In this document: in pieces, positions 1-7,938 of the stretch
Layout of the letters: every line of letters starts with the position of its first letter
Position numbering within the stretch: the stretch's first letter is position 1
Source of the DNA: 21-14-0-10-47-8 sp966211795
GTDB lineage: Bacteria; Bdellovibrionota; Bdellovibrionia; Bdellovibrionales; Bdellovibrionaceae
Assembly: GCA_966211795.1 (NCBI GenBank)
Contig: CBIHNW010000022.1
Location: forward strand, 14,004 to 78,003
DNA: 64,000 nt
Reading direction: 5' to 3'
The notes under the pieces: generated by a model
Seen by the model: the letters and a program-made list of their open reading frames with translations, nothing else
Told to the model about the DNA's origin: nothing
Database searches by the model: none
Made by a program: the position numbers and the translations under genes

Positions 1-1008
1 CTCTTGTTGGGCGCCGAGATCTTGCAGTGCTCGAACCAAAAATTCGCGCGTGCCGAAAATCTTTTCAGCCCCTTTCTTCCGGTCTTCGATCCAGAGCTTT
101 TTTGTCCTCAGGGCAAGGTCATGGACAGTTGGGAAACGGTCCGCCACAATCCCCTGCCCTTTGACACTTTGGATTTGAAACTGCGAAAGCCTTCGAGCCT
201 TCAATATCTCAGTCTGTCGACGATGTTTCACGACGGCAATCAGGGCGAGTTCGTGCGTCTCTTAGGACGCGAGCCTGGCCAATCGACTTGGCAGGAAATC
301 CTGCCGAAAATGCAGATGCTGGGACATGCGGGAGTGCAGATCGCACTGCCCCAACCAACACCTGTCTTTGAAAGCATCCGCATTGAGATGCATCCGGATG
401 GAGGCTTGTCGCGTGCCGGTCTTTATGCTGATTTGCCCGGCGATCTGGCGATACAATTTCGACCTCTAGGCGAGGCACGCCCGACCCGCTTTACAGAGGA
501 AATTCCGAAGAGCAAAAAGCCGCTGACGATTCCTTATCTTCCCCCTGCCGGCGAAATCGAAAAAAACCGCGCTCGTTCGACGAATGTCGATTTTGCCAAT
601 GCGGCCTTCGGTGGAAAAGTCATCAGCGCCAGCAACGAGCATTACAGCCCGGCCTCGCAGGTGATCTCGCCCTTCCCGCCCATTCACATGTTCGATGGCT
701 TCGAATCGGCGCGCAGCCGAAAACCCGGACATTTTGAAGAGGCCGTGATCGAATTGGCCGCACCCATCGTGCTGGAAAACTTGATCATGGATTTTCAATA
801 CTTCGTGAACAACAACCCGTTGGCGGTCAGCATTTCCGGCTGGCTTCACGACAGCTGGACGGAGTTGATCCCGAAAACCGTGGTCAAGCCATTTGCCGGT
901 CATCAGAAGAAATTCGAATTCCACCGGCCCGAAAAATTTCAGCGCCTGTTGATTCGCGTCTATCCCGACGGCGGCATCAACCGCATTCACGTTTACGGCC
1001 GTCCTTAA
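1..1008 (+). CDS. alc: Allantoicase, 5'-truncated by the window edge
   Basis: Allantoicase hydrolyses allantoate to ureidoglycolate and urea, a late step of purine breakdown. The reading frame is open to base 1. The first visible residues (LGAEILQCSN) align with the usual segment about 15 residues from the family N-terminus, so only a short stretch is missing. The protein has the tandem two-domain layout of the family. Repeat one contains MDSWETVRHN (about residues 40-49) and repeat two MFDGFESARSRKPGH (about 230-244). Each repeat ends in a YPDGG-type or HPDGG motif, the last being RVYPDGGINRIHVYG at the C-terminus. The urate oxidase PuuD at 3587-4765 acts earlier in the same pathway, which supports the call. 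The gene ends just before a hairpin terminator. Other steps (allantoinase, HIU hydrolase, OHCU decarboxylase) are not in the window and may lie upstream. Confidence 0.88.
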   Translation, partial: LLLGAEILQCSNQKFARAENLFSPFLPVFDPELFCPQGKVMDSWETVRHNPLPFDTLDLKLRKPSSLQYLSLSTMFHDGNQGEFVRLLGREPGQSTWQEILPKMQMLGHAGVQIALPQPTPVFESIRIEMHPDGGLSRAGLYADLPGDLAIQFRPLGEARPTRFTEEIPKSKKPLTIPYLPPAGEIEKNRARSTNVDFANAAFGGKVISASNEHYSPASQVISPFPPIHMFDGFESARSRKPGHFEEAVIELAAPIVLENLIMDFQYFVNNNPLAVSISGWLHDSWTELIPKTVVKPFAGHQKKFEFHRPEKFQRLLIRVYPDGGINRIHVYGRP

Positions 1009-1037
1009 AGGGACGGCTAGCGGGAACGCTCACTTTT

Positions 1038-1068
1038 TTGTAGACGAATTCGTCTACAAGTTTTTTGG
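1038..1068 (+). terminator. Palindromic terminator after allantoicase
   Basis: Bases 1038-1059 form a perfect 22-bp palindrome centred on GAATTC. In RNA it folds as a TGTAGACG/CGTCTACA stem with a 4-nt AATT loop. It is followed by AGTTTTTT, as expected for an intrinsic terminator about 30 nt after the allantoicase stop. A T-run also precedes it (read on the other strand, an A-run then T-run), so it could work in both directions. Confidence 0.65.
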
Positions 1069-1144
1069 CCTTCTTTCTATGCCGGTGCTTGGATCAACAC
1101 GACAAAGCGCCAACAGACATATTCAGTCCGCAAGCGACCATTCG

Positions 1145-1190
1145 CTGAAATCCAATATGTTGGCCAAAAATCCAACATATTGGATTTCAG
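1145..1190. repeat. 19-bp perfect inverted repeat with 8-nt loop
   Basis: The arms 1145-1163 and 1172-1190 are exact reverse complements (CTGAAATCCAATATGTTGG) separated by CCAAAAAT. No T-run follows on either strand, so it is not a standard intrinsic terminator. Each arm also contains a near-palindromic CCAAYATRTTGG core, which resembles a doubled operator or a small mobile hairpin (REP/MITE-like). Its function is unknown. Confidence 0.6.
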
Positions 1191-1315
1191 TCGAAAAGCA
1201 TCACGCTTGCCGTTCGGGCTTTGAACAATTTCGAAAATTCCATTCCTGAGCAAGCGCTTGCATAAATGCCGCGAAGAATATTGCTTGCTCGAAGCTCAGC
1301 AATTAAATTTTAGGA

Positions 1316-1520
1316 ATGCGAAGAAATAGAATTTTATTAGCCCTGGCTGTCTTACTTTGCTTAAGCGCTTGTGTGTGGACAGTATCTCATTCGAGCTGAA
1401 TTTGAACAAAATAAAGACTATGCAATCCACGTGAAAGCGAACTGTGGTGAAGGCGTTAAAAGTTTACCTAAAAATCTCACTCAGAACCTGACTGATTTTG
1501 ATTTTCAATTGTCCGAATAG
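1316..1520 (+). pseudogene. Small lipoprotein gene, frameshifted at a TG repeat
   Basis: From ATG 1316 the frame encodes a typical lipoprotein signal, MRRNRILLALAVLLCLSAC, with a perfect LSAC lipobox, but stops at TGA 1397-1399 after eight more residues. The frame one base later is open from 1374 and reads CGQYLIRAEFEQNKDYAIHV onward to TAG at 1518-1520, with a protein-like composition. The switch falls in (TG)4 at 1370-1377. Removing two TG units would give LSA-C-GQYLIRAEF in one frame of about 65 codons. The simplest reading is a small lipoprotein inactivated, or switched off, by repeat expansion. A sequencing error is possible. AGGA lies directly against the ATG, a poor ribosome-site spacing. 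No family was recognised. Confidence 0.6.
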
Positions 1521-1542
1521 AACCTTTCAGAGATAGGAAAAT

Positions 1543-2016
1543 ATGATGATTCGAATGATCATGGCATTGCTTCTAACTGCTCATGCATTTGCAGCTGGCA
1601 CCGCACCCGCGTTCGAAAAATACTCGGCCCTGACGGGCTCAGGTCAGATGACCACAAAGCTTCAGCAGGATTCAAAATTTGCTCGCAAGTTTAAAAGTCT
1701 TTTGTCGCAGGTATTAAATCAGGGGCCGGACTTTGCCGGAAAATTTCGGATTGTACGGATTGGCTGCGGTTCCGGCTGTGTCGGCATCGGCGTTCTTGAT
1801 TGCGAAAAAGGCCAAGCCTTTGATTCGAAAATGAACGTCGAGCAATATGGGGAAGATATCATCAAGCTTGGCGACAATATCGAGTACCGAAAAGACAGCC
1901 GTCTTCTGATCCTGCGAGGTTGCATCAATGAGGACATGGCTCGATGTGGCGTCAGCCAGTTTGAATGGGTTGGAAATAAATTCGTAAAGCTTTCGTTTGA
2001 AAAGGTAGGTCATTGA
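1543..2016 (+). CDS. Exported protein of unknown function, Cys-rich
   Basis: The 157-residue product starts with a short Sec signal peptide (MMIRMIMALLLTAHAFAAG, cleavage probably after the FAA stretch near residue 18), so it should be periplasmic or secreted. The mature part has five cysteines (IGCGSGC, LDC, RGC, ARC), suggesting disulphides. A central QGPDFAGKFRIVRIGCGSGC segment is reminiscent of a widespread family of uncharacterised small exported proteins, but no function can be given. AGGA at 1535-1538 precedes the double ATG (1543 or 1546). It follows the split lipoprotein gene by 22 bp and may have shared its transcript. The region is more AT-rich than the flanking purine genes. Confidence 0.75.
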   Translation: MMIRMIMALLLTAHAFAAGTAPAFEKYSALTGSGQMTTKLQQDSKFARKFKSLLSQVLNQGPDFAGKFRIVRIGCGSGCVGIGVLDCEKGQAFDSKMNVEQYGEDIIKLGDNIEYRKDSRLLILRGCINEDMARCGVSQFEWVGNKFVKLSFEKVGH

Positions 2017-2063
2017 ATCAACCGCGTCTTGTCTCGCAAGGGCAATCCGTTTAAGCTGCGTTG

Positions 2064-2510
2064 ATGATTCAAAATCTCGATTCATCTGCTTCCACCGCAC
2101 TGATTCCGCTGCTTGTTGATTTGGGTTATCCTGATCAAGATGTCGAAACTTTGCGACGTCGGATTGAGAATTTCCTCTCGAATTCAAACTGTTGGCTTTA
2201 CGGATTTTTTGATGATGATAAGCTGGTGGGATTTGGCTCATTGAGTTTCATCCCACTCATTCATGAAGATGGATATCTGGGCCGCGTTTCTGCCCTGGCC
2301 GTTCAAAAATCTTGTCAAGGCACGGGAGTCGGCAAACAGCTAATGAGCCATATGGAAAGCGTCTGTCGCGCGAAAGGCTGCTCTCGAGTTGAAGTCACTT
2401 CTGGCGCCCATCGTGAATCAACGGCCCACCGATTCTATCTTCGAATTGGTTATGATAAATCGAGTGGCGCTCGCTTTGTTAAAACATTGAGTGATTCACA
2501 GAAATCATGA
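2064..2510 (+). CDS. GNAT-family N-acetyltransferase
   Basis: This is a 148-residue single-domain GCN5-related acetyltransferase. The acetyl-CoA-binding motif is clear in LAVQKSCQGTGVGKQLMSHM (about residues 91-110), and the C-terminal AHRFYLRIGYDKSSG matches the conserved Y-x-x-x-GY part of the fold. The substrate cannot be read from sequence; small amines, amino acids or antibiotics are all possible. ATG 2064 is preferred to the adjacent TTG at 2061; there is no clear Shine-Dalgarno sequence. Its stop overlaps the next start as ATGA, so it is translationally coupled to the methyltransferase at 2507. Confidence 0.8.
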   Translation: MIQNLDSSASTALIPLLVDLGYPDQDVETLRRRIENFLSNSNCWLYGFFDDDKLVGFGSLSFIPLIHEDGYLGRVSALAVQKSCQGTGVGKQLMSHMESVCRAKGCSRVEVTSGAHRESTAHRFYLRIGYDKSSGARFVKTLSDSQKS

Positions 2511-3247
2511 CTTCTTATTCATCTATCGGTCACTCGAATCTTGATATCTGTTCTCCGGTTCCGTGGCCGATCTATCGTGAATTGTTATCAAACGCTGAAT
2601 TTTCTGATGAACCTGAAATTCTTGATATTGGCTGCGGCAAAGGTGGAATTTTAGCGAATGCGATCGAGCTTTTGGGTGGTCAAGGGGTCGGTCTCGAGCT
2701 AGAAAACAGTCTGGCGAACGAACCCACATTCGCTGCTCAAAAACTGCAATTGGCCGGAAAACTGAAATTTGTTTTTGAAGACGCCGGACTTTTTCTGGAG
2801 AATTCCAATCACACATTTGATTTGATCATTTGTGTTGGCTCATCTCACGCACTCGGCGGGCCCGATCAAGTGCTCAACGCCGCCAGAAAACATCTAAATC
2901 CCAAAGGTCAGTTGCTGTTCGGTGAGCTTGTTTGGAAGTCAAAGCCGGATCCGGCTTTTTTGAGTTTCCTGGAGTGTACCGAAGCGGATCAACTGCATTC
3001 CTCGGAGCTTTTTGAATTGGCGCGGAAGAGCGGACTCCGTATTCAACAATCAGCCTCTTGCACTGCGGAAGATTTTGAAAAATACGAATCCGATTTACGA
3101 AGGAATGTGATGGCTTGGTGTCGTGAAAACTCACAGGACCCGCAGGCTTCGAAATTCATGACAAGATCAGATCATTGGTGGGAAGCCCGCGAAAAATGGG
3201 CCCGGGAAACATTGGGGTTCGAGATCCTACTGGCTGGCCTTACATAG
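2507..3247 (+). CDS. Class I SAM-dependent methyltransferase
   Basis: The 246-residue protein has a Rossmann-like SAM-binding core. Motif I is ILDIGCGKGGILANAIE (about residues 38-54), the acidic end of strand two is GVGLELE, and FDLIICVGSSHALGG is the motif IV/post-I region. The C-terminal half (WWEAREKWARETLGF) is typical of small-molecule methyltransferases. The substrate is unknown. The start overlaps the stop of the acetyltransferase by four bases, so the two probably form a small modification operon. The gene is convergent with the 3270-3575 gene. Confidence 0.78.
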   Translation: MTSYSSIGHSNLDICSPVPWPIYRELLSNAEFSDEPEILDIGCGKGGILANAIELLGGQGVGLELENSLANEPTFAAQKLQLAGKLKFVFEDAGLFLENSNHTFDLIICVGSSHALGGPDQVLNAARKHLNPKGQLLFGELVWKSKPDPAFLSFLECTEADQLHSSELFELARKSGLRIQQSASCTAEDFEKYESDLRRNVMAWCRENSQDPQASKFMTRSDHWWEAREKWARETLGFEILLAGLT

Positions 3248-3269
3248 CCCAATTTTTAGCATTTCATAT

Positions 3270-3575
3270 TTATTTGAAATCACATTCCGGATGAGTCTTC
3301 TCCAGTTCAGTGATTATTTTCGTTTGGCTTTCATTTCTCTTTAAATAGGCATCAATTAATGGCCTTTGGGCTTTGAGATAAGACTGAAAGCGTTTTTGAC
3401 TGTCCTTCTCTTTGCTCATCGCAAGCTCGGATTGAGAGTAGATATATGTGATTTCGCCAGCCTGCTTCTTATAATATTTTGCCAATGTCTCTAAGTTTTC
3501 CGCAGAACATTTGGTCACTTCAGCTGAAGCAACTGAAGCTAAAAGTGATGCCATAGCAATGATAATTTTCTTCAT
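3270..3575 (-). CDS. Small exported protein of unknown function
   Basis: The product is about 101 residues, starting at the ATG ending at 3575, with GGAG about nine bases upstream. MKKIIIAMASLLASVASAEV is a clear signal peptide with an ASA-type cleavage site. The mature part of about 80 residues is mostly charged, helical sequence with one cysteine near each end (TKCSAE and PECDFK), which could form a single disulphide. It lies 11 bp downstream of puuD on the same strand and is probably cotranscribed with it. No family was recognised. Confidence 0.7.
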   Translation of the reverse strand: MKKIIIAMASLLASVASAEVTKCSAENLETLAKYYKKQAGEITYIYSQSELAMSKEKDSQKRFQSYLKAQRPLIDAYLKRNESQTKIITELEKTHPECDFK

Positions 3576-3586
3576 GGCATGATCTC

Positions 3587-4765
3587 CTACAACTGGTTGA
3601 TCCACTGACCGATCAGCGCGCGTTCGTCGTCGGTCATTTGAGTTTTGTTCGCCAAGGGCATGGTTCGGCCGACGACGACTTGTTGGTAGATCAATTGGCG
3701 AGCGAGACGGATTTGTTCTTCGCTTTCGAAGACCAAGCCTTTGGGGGCCACCTTGAAAACATCGTCCGTTGGAGCCGTGCTATGACAGCGCACGCAGCGG
3801 GCGTTAAAGACGGCGGCAACCTTTTCGAAAGGAACGGGAGAGCCCTCGCCGCCCGTTGCGTTCATGGCAGGCGCGACCCGGGTCATGAAAACCAAAGCCG
3901 CAAGCCCGATTCCGGCTGGCAGCAAGGTCCAGCGCTGCGCCGGGATCTTGGTCACCATCGCGTGGCGGACCAAAGCGCCCGAGACGCCCAAGGTGATCAG
4001 CAAGAGCCAGTTCAGATGATGATTGTAGATTTCTGGATAATGATTGCTCAGCATGATGAAGAGCACGGGAAAAATAAAGTAAGTGTTGTGCACCGAGCGG
4101 GTCTTCGCCTTCAGGCTCACCGAATAGTCCGGAATCTGGCCCGCTTCGGCTTCACGGATCATTTTTCTTTGTCCCGGCAAAATCCGCACCCAGACATTCA
4201 AGAGCATCATGCTACCGAAGACGGCACCGGTTTGGATGAAGGCCCCGCGACCGCTGAAGATTTTAAAATTCAGAATGATCAGACCTAAGAAATAAAACAC
4301 AGATAAAATCGTGCTCACCGCTTTGGATTTGAAAATGTTTTGGTTCCAGATCAAATAGTCGTACATCAGCCACGACATCACCAAGATGCCTAAGCTGGTC
4401 AGGACCGCCTGACCTTGGCTCAGGTCCGAGACGGCCGGATCAATCAAGAGACTTGCGCCCTTGAGATAATACAAGACGATCAAAAGCAAAAAACCGGTCA
4501 ACCAAGTGAAGGTCGCTTCCCACTTGAACCAATGCAAAACTTTCGGGAGCTCGCCGGGGAAGATTTTTTTCTTTTCGACCTGGTAATAAAATCCGCCGTG
4601 AACCATGAAGAGCTCACCTTCGACATTTTTTCGGGCCACCCCTGGTGGTTCGAAACTGCTATCAAGCCAAATAAAATAAAAAGAGCTTCCGATCCACGAG
4701 ATGCCCGCCACCAAGTGGGAAAATCGCAAAATGTATTCAAGCCAAAGATGCACGCTCGCCGCCAT
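3587..4765 (-). CDS. puuD: Membrane cytochrome c urate oxidase (urate hydroxylase) PuuD
   Basis: PuuD oxidises urate to 5-hydroxyisourate at the inner membrane and passes electrons to a fused cytochrome c rather than to oxygen. The 392-residue protein has the family layout. About eight membrane segments fill residues 5-297, beginning with the typical RFSHLVAGISWIGSSFYFIW. A C-terminal cytochrome c domain follows (about 310-392) with the haem motif CVRCH at 324-328 and candidate axial methionines at 369 and 377. Length is close to the usual 400 or so residues. GGAG precedes the ATG. With the allantoicase at the window start it points to urate-to-ureidoglycolate breakdown. The two genes are on opposite strands, separated by unrelated small genes. 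Confidence 0.88.
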   Translation of the reverse strand: MAASVHLWLEYILRFSHLVAGISWIGSSFYFIWLDSSFEPPGVARKNVEGELFMVHGGFYYQVEKKKIFPGELPKVLHWFKWEATFTWLTGFLLLIVLYYLKGASLLIDPAVSDLSQGQAVLTSLGILVMSWLMYDYLIWNQNIFKSKAVSTILSVFYFLGLIILNFKIFSGRGAFIQTGAVFGSMMLLNVWVRILPGQRKMIREAEAGQIPDYSVSLKAKTRSVHNTYFIFPVLFIMLSNHYPEIYNHHLNWLLLITLGVSGALVRHAMVTKIPAQRWTLLPAGIGLAALVFMTRVAPAMNATGGEGSPVPFEKVAAVFNARCVRCHSTAPTDDVFKVAPKGLVFESEEQIRLARQLIYQQVVVGRTMPLANKTQMTDDERALIGQWINQL

Positions 4766-5016
4766 GTTTTCACTCCGGTCAAAAACCCACCATTTAATGA
4801 CGATTTCAAATACCGGTCAACGTCGTTTCCTTTCGGATGACATTGCCAAGGCACATAATCCGACATCATCGCCAACACGCATCGGACTTTACAAACCGAA
4901 ATGATCGTTTTTGGAAAGAGAATTGCAAGGCCCTCTTCCAGAGTTTCCATTCAAGGTTTCAATTGAAATTTAAAATGGCGCCTCGACACATCAACACATC
5001 CTCACAAGGAGAGACA

Positions 5017-5886
5017 ATGGACAACAGACGATACAATAATGACCGAAGCGATTATTCTCAAAGCGGTTTGCGAAACGAACAGAATCGCTCTTCAAGCTTT
5101 GATTCGGATTACGACAGCCGCGATCAAAACCGCCGTCAGAATTTTTCTTCGGATTATTATGATCGCAGCCGTTCTTACGAAGGCGCGCAGGATTTGAACA
5201 ATCGCTACGAGCGAAACAATGTGGATCGCAACTTCAATCAACAGCGCTCGGATTATGATCGCAATCGTTCTTACACGTCCTCTTCATCATCATATCCGTC
5301 TTACCCATCGTCTGGTCAATCCAACAGCTCTTACGGTGCTAATAATTACGGATCTTACGGATCAAATTCCGGAAGCACTTACGGCTCGAACGCCGGAAAC
5401 AACTATGGCTCTTCTTCAAGTTTTGGTTCATCTTATGATCGCAACGCCCCTGATTATTCAAATTATTCAAACCAATATCAGAACCATGATCGCAGCATGA
5501 TGGACCGAGCGGAGAGCGGCTGGGAAAACATCAAAGAATCCGCAAAAAACTTTTTCGGCAAAGGCCCCAAAGGTTACAAGCGTTCTGACGAACGAATCAA
5601 AGAAGAGATCAGCGACGCGCTTTATCGCCATCCACGCATTGACGCCAGCGAAATTGAGATCGACGTCAAGGACGGCATGGTGACTTTGCGCGGAACAGTC
5701 GAAGATCGCCAAACAAAACGGATGGCGGAAGACTTGGCTGAAGATTGCTCAGGCGTCAGTAACGTCAGCAATCAGTTGATGGTGAATTCAAGTTTCGGGT
5801 CACAAAACCCCACCACATCTGCCACTCAATCCCAAACTGCTACGACTGGAACATCCAGCACCGGCCGCAGCAAATCCATTCAGTAA
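5017..5886 (+). CDS. BON-domain protein with a Ser/Tyr/Asn/Gly-rich N-terminus
   Basis: The start at 5017 is set by AAGGAGA five bases upstream; the frame is open further up but without a ribosome site. The 289-residue protein has a hydrophilic N-terminal region of about 150 residues rich in Ser, Tyr, Asn, Asp and Arg, including imperfect SYGSN/TYGSN repeats (about 105-135). A short bridge (WENIKESAKNFFGKGPKGY) leads to one BON domain (about 188-253, with IDVKDGMVTLRGTVEDRQTK). BON domains bind phospholipid or envelope partners and are common in stress-response proteins. No signal peptide is seen, so its location is uncertain. The low-complexity region could behave as a disordered tail. Confidence 0.75.
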   Translation: MDNRRYNNDRSDYSQSGLRNEQNRSSSFDSDYDSRDQNRRQNFSSDYYDRSRSYEGAQDLNNRYERNNVDRNFNQQRSDYDRNRSYTSSSSSYPSYPSSGQSNSSYGANNYGSYGSNSGSTYGSNAGNNYGSSSSFGSSYDRNAPDYSNYSNQYQNHDRSMMDRAESGWENIKESAKNFFGKGPKGYKRSDERIKEEISDALYRHPRIDASEIEIDVKDGMVTLRGTVEDRQTKRMAEDLAEDCSGVSNVSNQLMVNSSFGSQNPTTSATQSQTATTGTSSTGRSKSIQ

Positions 5887-5900
5887 ATAATCATTTACAC

Positions 5901-5926
5901 CCAGGGGCCATGAAAATGGCTCCTGG
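5901..5926. terminator. Stem-loop with GAAA tetraloop between convergent genes
   Basis: CCAGGGGCCAT (5901-5911) pairs with ATGGCTCCTGG (5916-5926) around a GAAA loop, an 11-bp stem with one G-U pair on the plus strand. It sits between the BON gene stop and the pbpC stop (5929). No T-run follows, so it may end or stabilise transcripts rather than act as a classic intrinsic terminator. Confidence 0.5.
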
Positions 5927-5928
5927 CC

Positions 5929-7938
5929 CTAGCGGACTTGAATTTGAACTTGATCTAAAAGTTTTTGATCGGCGCTGCGCAGTTCGAATTTAAATCGACC
6001 GCGAATGGGTTGCCAGAAAAGATCTTTTTGAGCCCTTCCTAAAAGCTTGCCGTTGATAAAGACTTTCTGACCCCGTTGTGGATTTTCAATTTCCACCGGC
6101 ACGCGCTGCAAGCGAAGCGGAATATCGGGATCCAATCCCACCACCAAATCATCAACCGGATAATGAATTCGCGTCAGCGATTTTTTCTGCAGCGAGGGTG
6201 CTGGTTTCTCAAAAATCAATTCGGGAGTTTCCGGCGTCGTTGGGTGCAAGGCCAGCATCATGCGACTCCACATCGGGGCCGCCCCCGTCACGCCGCTGAC
6301 GTTCCACATCGGATCGCCATTGAAATTTCCAACCCAAACACCGACCGTATAGTCCGCAGTCCAACCGATGCACCAATTGTCCCGCATGTCTTTGCTGGTT
6401 CCCGTCTTCACCGCCGCTAAGAATGGCAGCGACAGCACGCTTTCCAGCCCGAAGGTCAAACGTCGATACTCTGGCAATGCCAGCACCTGAAAGATTTTCT
6501 GTTTCGTCTCCGAAGAAAAGACCGGCGCCCCCGAAGACTGCGCCGCCAGCGCCAGCTGTCGGTAGCCCTGCGTGAGCTCCCACAAACTGACATCCACGGT
6601 GCCGAGCGCGAGACTGGGTCCGTAAAAATCTTCGTCCTGCAAGTCCGCAAATTTCAGTGCTTTTAAATTTTGGATGACGGCTTCTTCACCCACCAGCTGC
6701 AACGTGCGAACGGCCGGAACGTTCAGACTGGAGGCTAAGGCTTCACCCGCACTGACAAGGCCGCGAAACGTGTTGTCGTAATTTTTTGGATGATAGACTT
6801 TGCCTTGCCCGACCGGCAGGTCCGCCGGCGAATCCTGAATCAGCGAACTGGGCGTGAGATATTTTTTCTCGAAGGCCGTGGCGTAAACGAAAGGTTTGAT
6901 CGTCGAACCTGCCTGACGGCGCATTTGGATTCCATCGATCTGGGACGCGGACGAGTTGCCGGGACCACCATTGGCGACATAGGCCACGGGCCGGCCCGTC
7001 TTTGTCTCGAGCACCAGAATCGCGCCATCGAGAACGTTTTGGCTGCGAAGCTCTTTCAACTGCTCACGAAGCGCCGACAATGCCGCGTCTTGAATCCGCG
7101 CATCCAGCGAAGTCTCGATCAGGCTTGTGCCCCAGCCCGCTTCGACGAATGATTTTGAAAGCACGGGAATTTTTTCCCGGGCCCGGGAAATTTCGTAAGG
7201 TTGTGCAAAAGTCTGCTGCGCCATTCGCAGGATCTCGTCGCAAGCACCGAGATTTAAAATCCGGCAGGCCCTGAGACCCACTCGAGAAATTTCGGCATTC
7301 GGCGCCCGAATCAGGGCCACCAACAAGGCGGACTCTTTTTCATTCAGGGCGATTGGAGACTTTTGAAAGTAGCCCAGGCTTGCGGCGCGAAGACCGACAA
7401 GCTCTCCGCGAAAAGCGATCAGGTTGATGTAGGCTTCTAAGATCTGGGGCTTGCTCCATGTTTCTTCAAGCTTCCAGGCCAGAAATATCTGACGGATCTT
7501 TCGTGTGAGAGAAAATGTCGAAGTCTCGGACGGGTTCAACAAACCTGCTAACTGCATCGACAAGGTGCTGGCACCCCGGCGCATGGGGCCGAAAAGAGAC
7601 TGAGACCCCGCATGCATCAGGGCCATGAAATCGACGCCATGATGTTGAAAAAATCGCTGGTCTTCCACCCGGATCAGGGTGTCTTGAAAAATGTTCGAGA
7701 TCTCTTCTTGCTTAAGCCAGGCCAGACTGCGCCGGTCTTTCTGCAGGCGAATCGATTCCAAAGGCTGCTGATGGCGATCGACAATCCACGCATCGGATGG
7801 CCGATAGTTCGATCGCGTCTGAGAAAAACTGGGGAGTGGGCTCCACTGGCGCCACCATCCAGCAAACAAAAGACTGATCAGAATCAGAGAGGCGGCCCCC
7901 GCGGCCGCGGCCTTAAGGCGCGACCTTCCAGATTTCAT
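5929..7938 (-). CDS. pbpC: Penicillin-binding protein 1C (peptidoglycan glycosyltransferase/transpeptidase)
   Basis: PbpC polymerises and cross-links peptidoglycan at the outer face of the inner membrane. From MKSGRSR at 7938 (669 residues) there is a membrane anchor (about 9-30). A GT51 domain follows, with EDQRFFQHHGVD (catalytic Glu about 92), GASTLSMQLAG, RKIRQIFLAWKLE and KPQILEAYINLI. The transpeptidase has STIK (Ser345, Lys348), SLN (404-406) and KTG (511-513). A C-terminal segment of about 100 residues matches the PbpC C-terminal domain. All catalytic residues are present. The start lies inside the end of the macroglobulin gene (26-bp overlap), so the two are translationally coupled, as in the well-known yfhM-pbpC pairing. 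An upstream in-frame extension exists but lacks a good start. Confidence 0.93.
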   Translation of the reverse strand: MKSGRSRLKAAAAGAASLILISLLFAGWWRQWSPLPSFSQTRSNYRPSDAWIVDRHQQPLESIRLQKDRRSLAWLKQEEISNIFQDTLIRVEDQRFFQHHGVDFMALMHAGSQSLFGPMRRGASTLSMQLAGLLNPSETSTFSLTRKIRQIFLAWKLEETWSKPQILEAYINLIAFRGELVGLRAASLGYFQKSPIALNEKESALLVALIRAPNAEISRVGLRACRILNLGACDEILRMAQQTFAQPYEISRAREKIPVLSKSFVEAGWGTSLIETSLDARIQDAALSALREQLKELRSQNVLDGAILVLETKTGRPVAYVANGGPGNSSASQIDGIQMRRQAGSTIKPFVYATAFEKKYLTPSSLIQDSPADLPVGQGKVYHPKNYDNTFRGLVSAGEALASSLNVPAVRTLQLVGEEAVIQNLKALKFADLQDEDFYGPSLALGTVDVSLWELTQGYRQLALAAQSSGAPVFSSETKQKIFQVLALPEYRRLTFGLESVLSLPFLAAVKTGTSKDMRDNWCIGWTADYTVGVWVGNFNGDPMWNVSGVTGAAPMWSRMMLALHPTTPETPELIFEKPAPSLQKKSLTRIHYPVDDLVVGLDPDIPLRLQRVPVEIENPQRGQKVFINGKLLGRAQKDLFWQPIRGRFKFELRSADQKLLDQVQIQVR

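Larger units (their letters stand above)
1009..1315. other. Intergenic region with two strong inverted repeats
   Basis: No gene is seen here. The stretch between the allantoicase stop and the split lipoprotein gene holds a 22-bp perfect palindrome followed by a T-run (1038-1068) and a separate 19-bp perfect inverted repeat (1145-1190). The rest, about 1191-1315, is AT-rich and shows nothing recognisable. Confidence 0.6.

Noticed and set aside
466..990. 174-codon open frame on the minus strand
   Set aside because: Antisense to allantoicase, whose motifs are clear on the plus strand.
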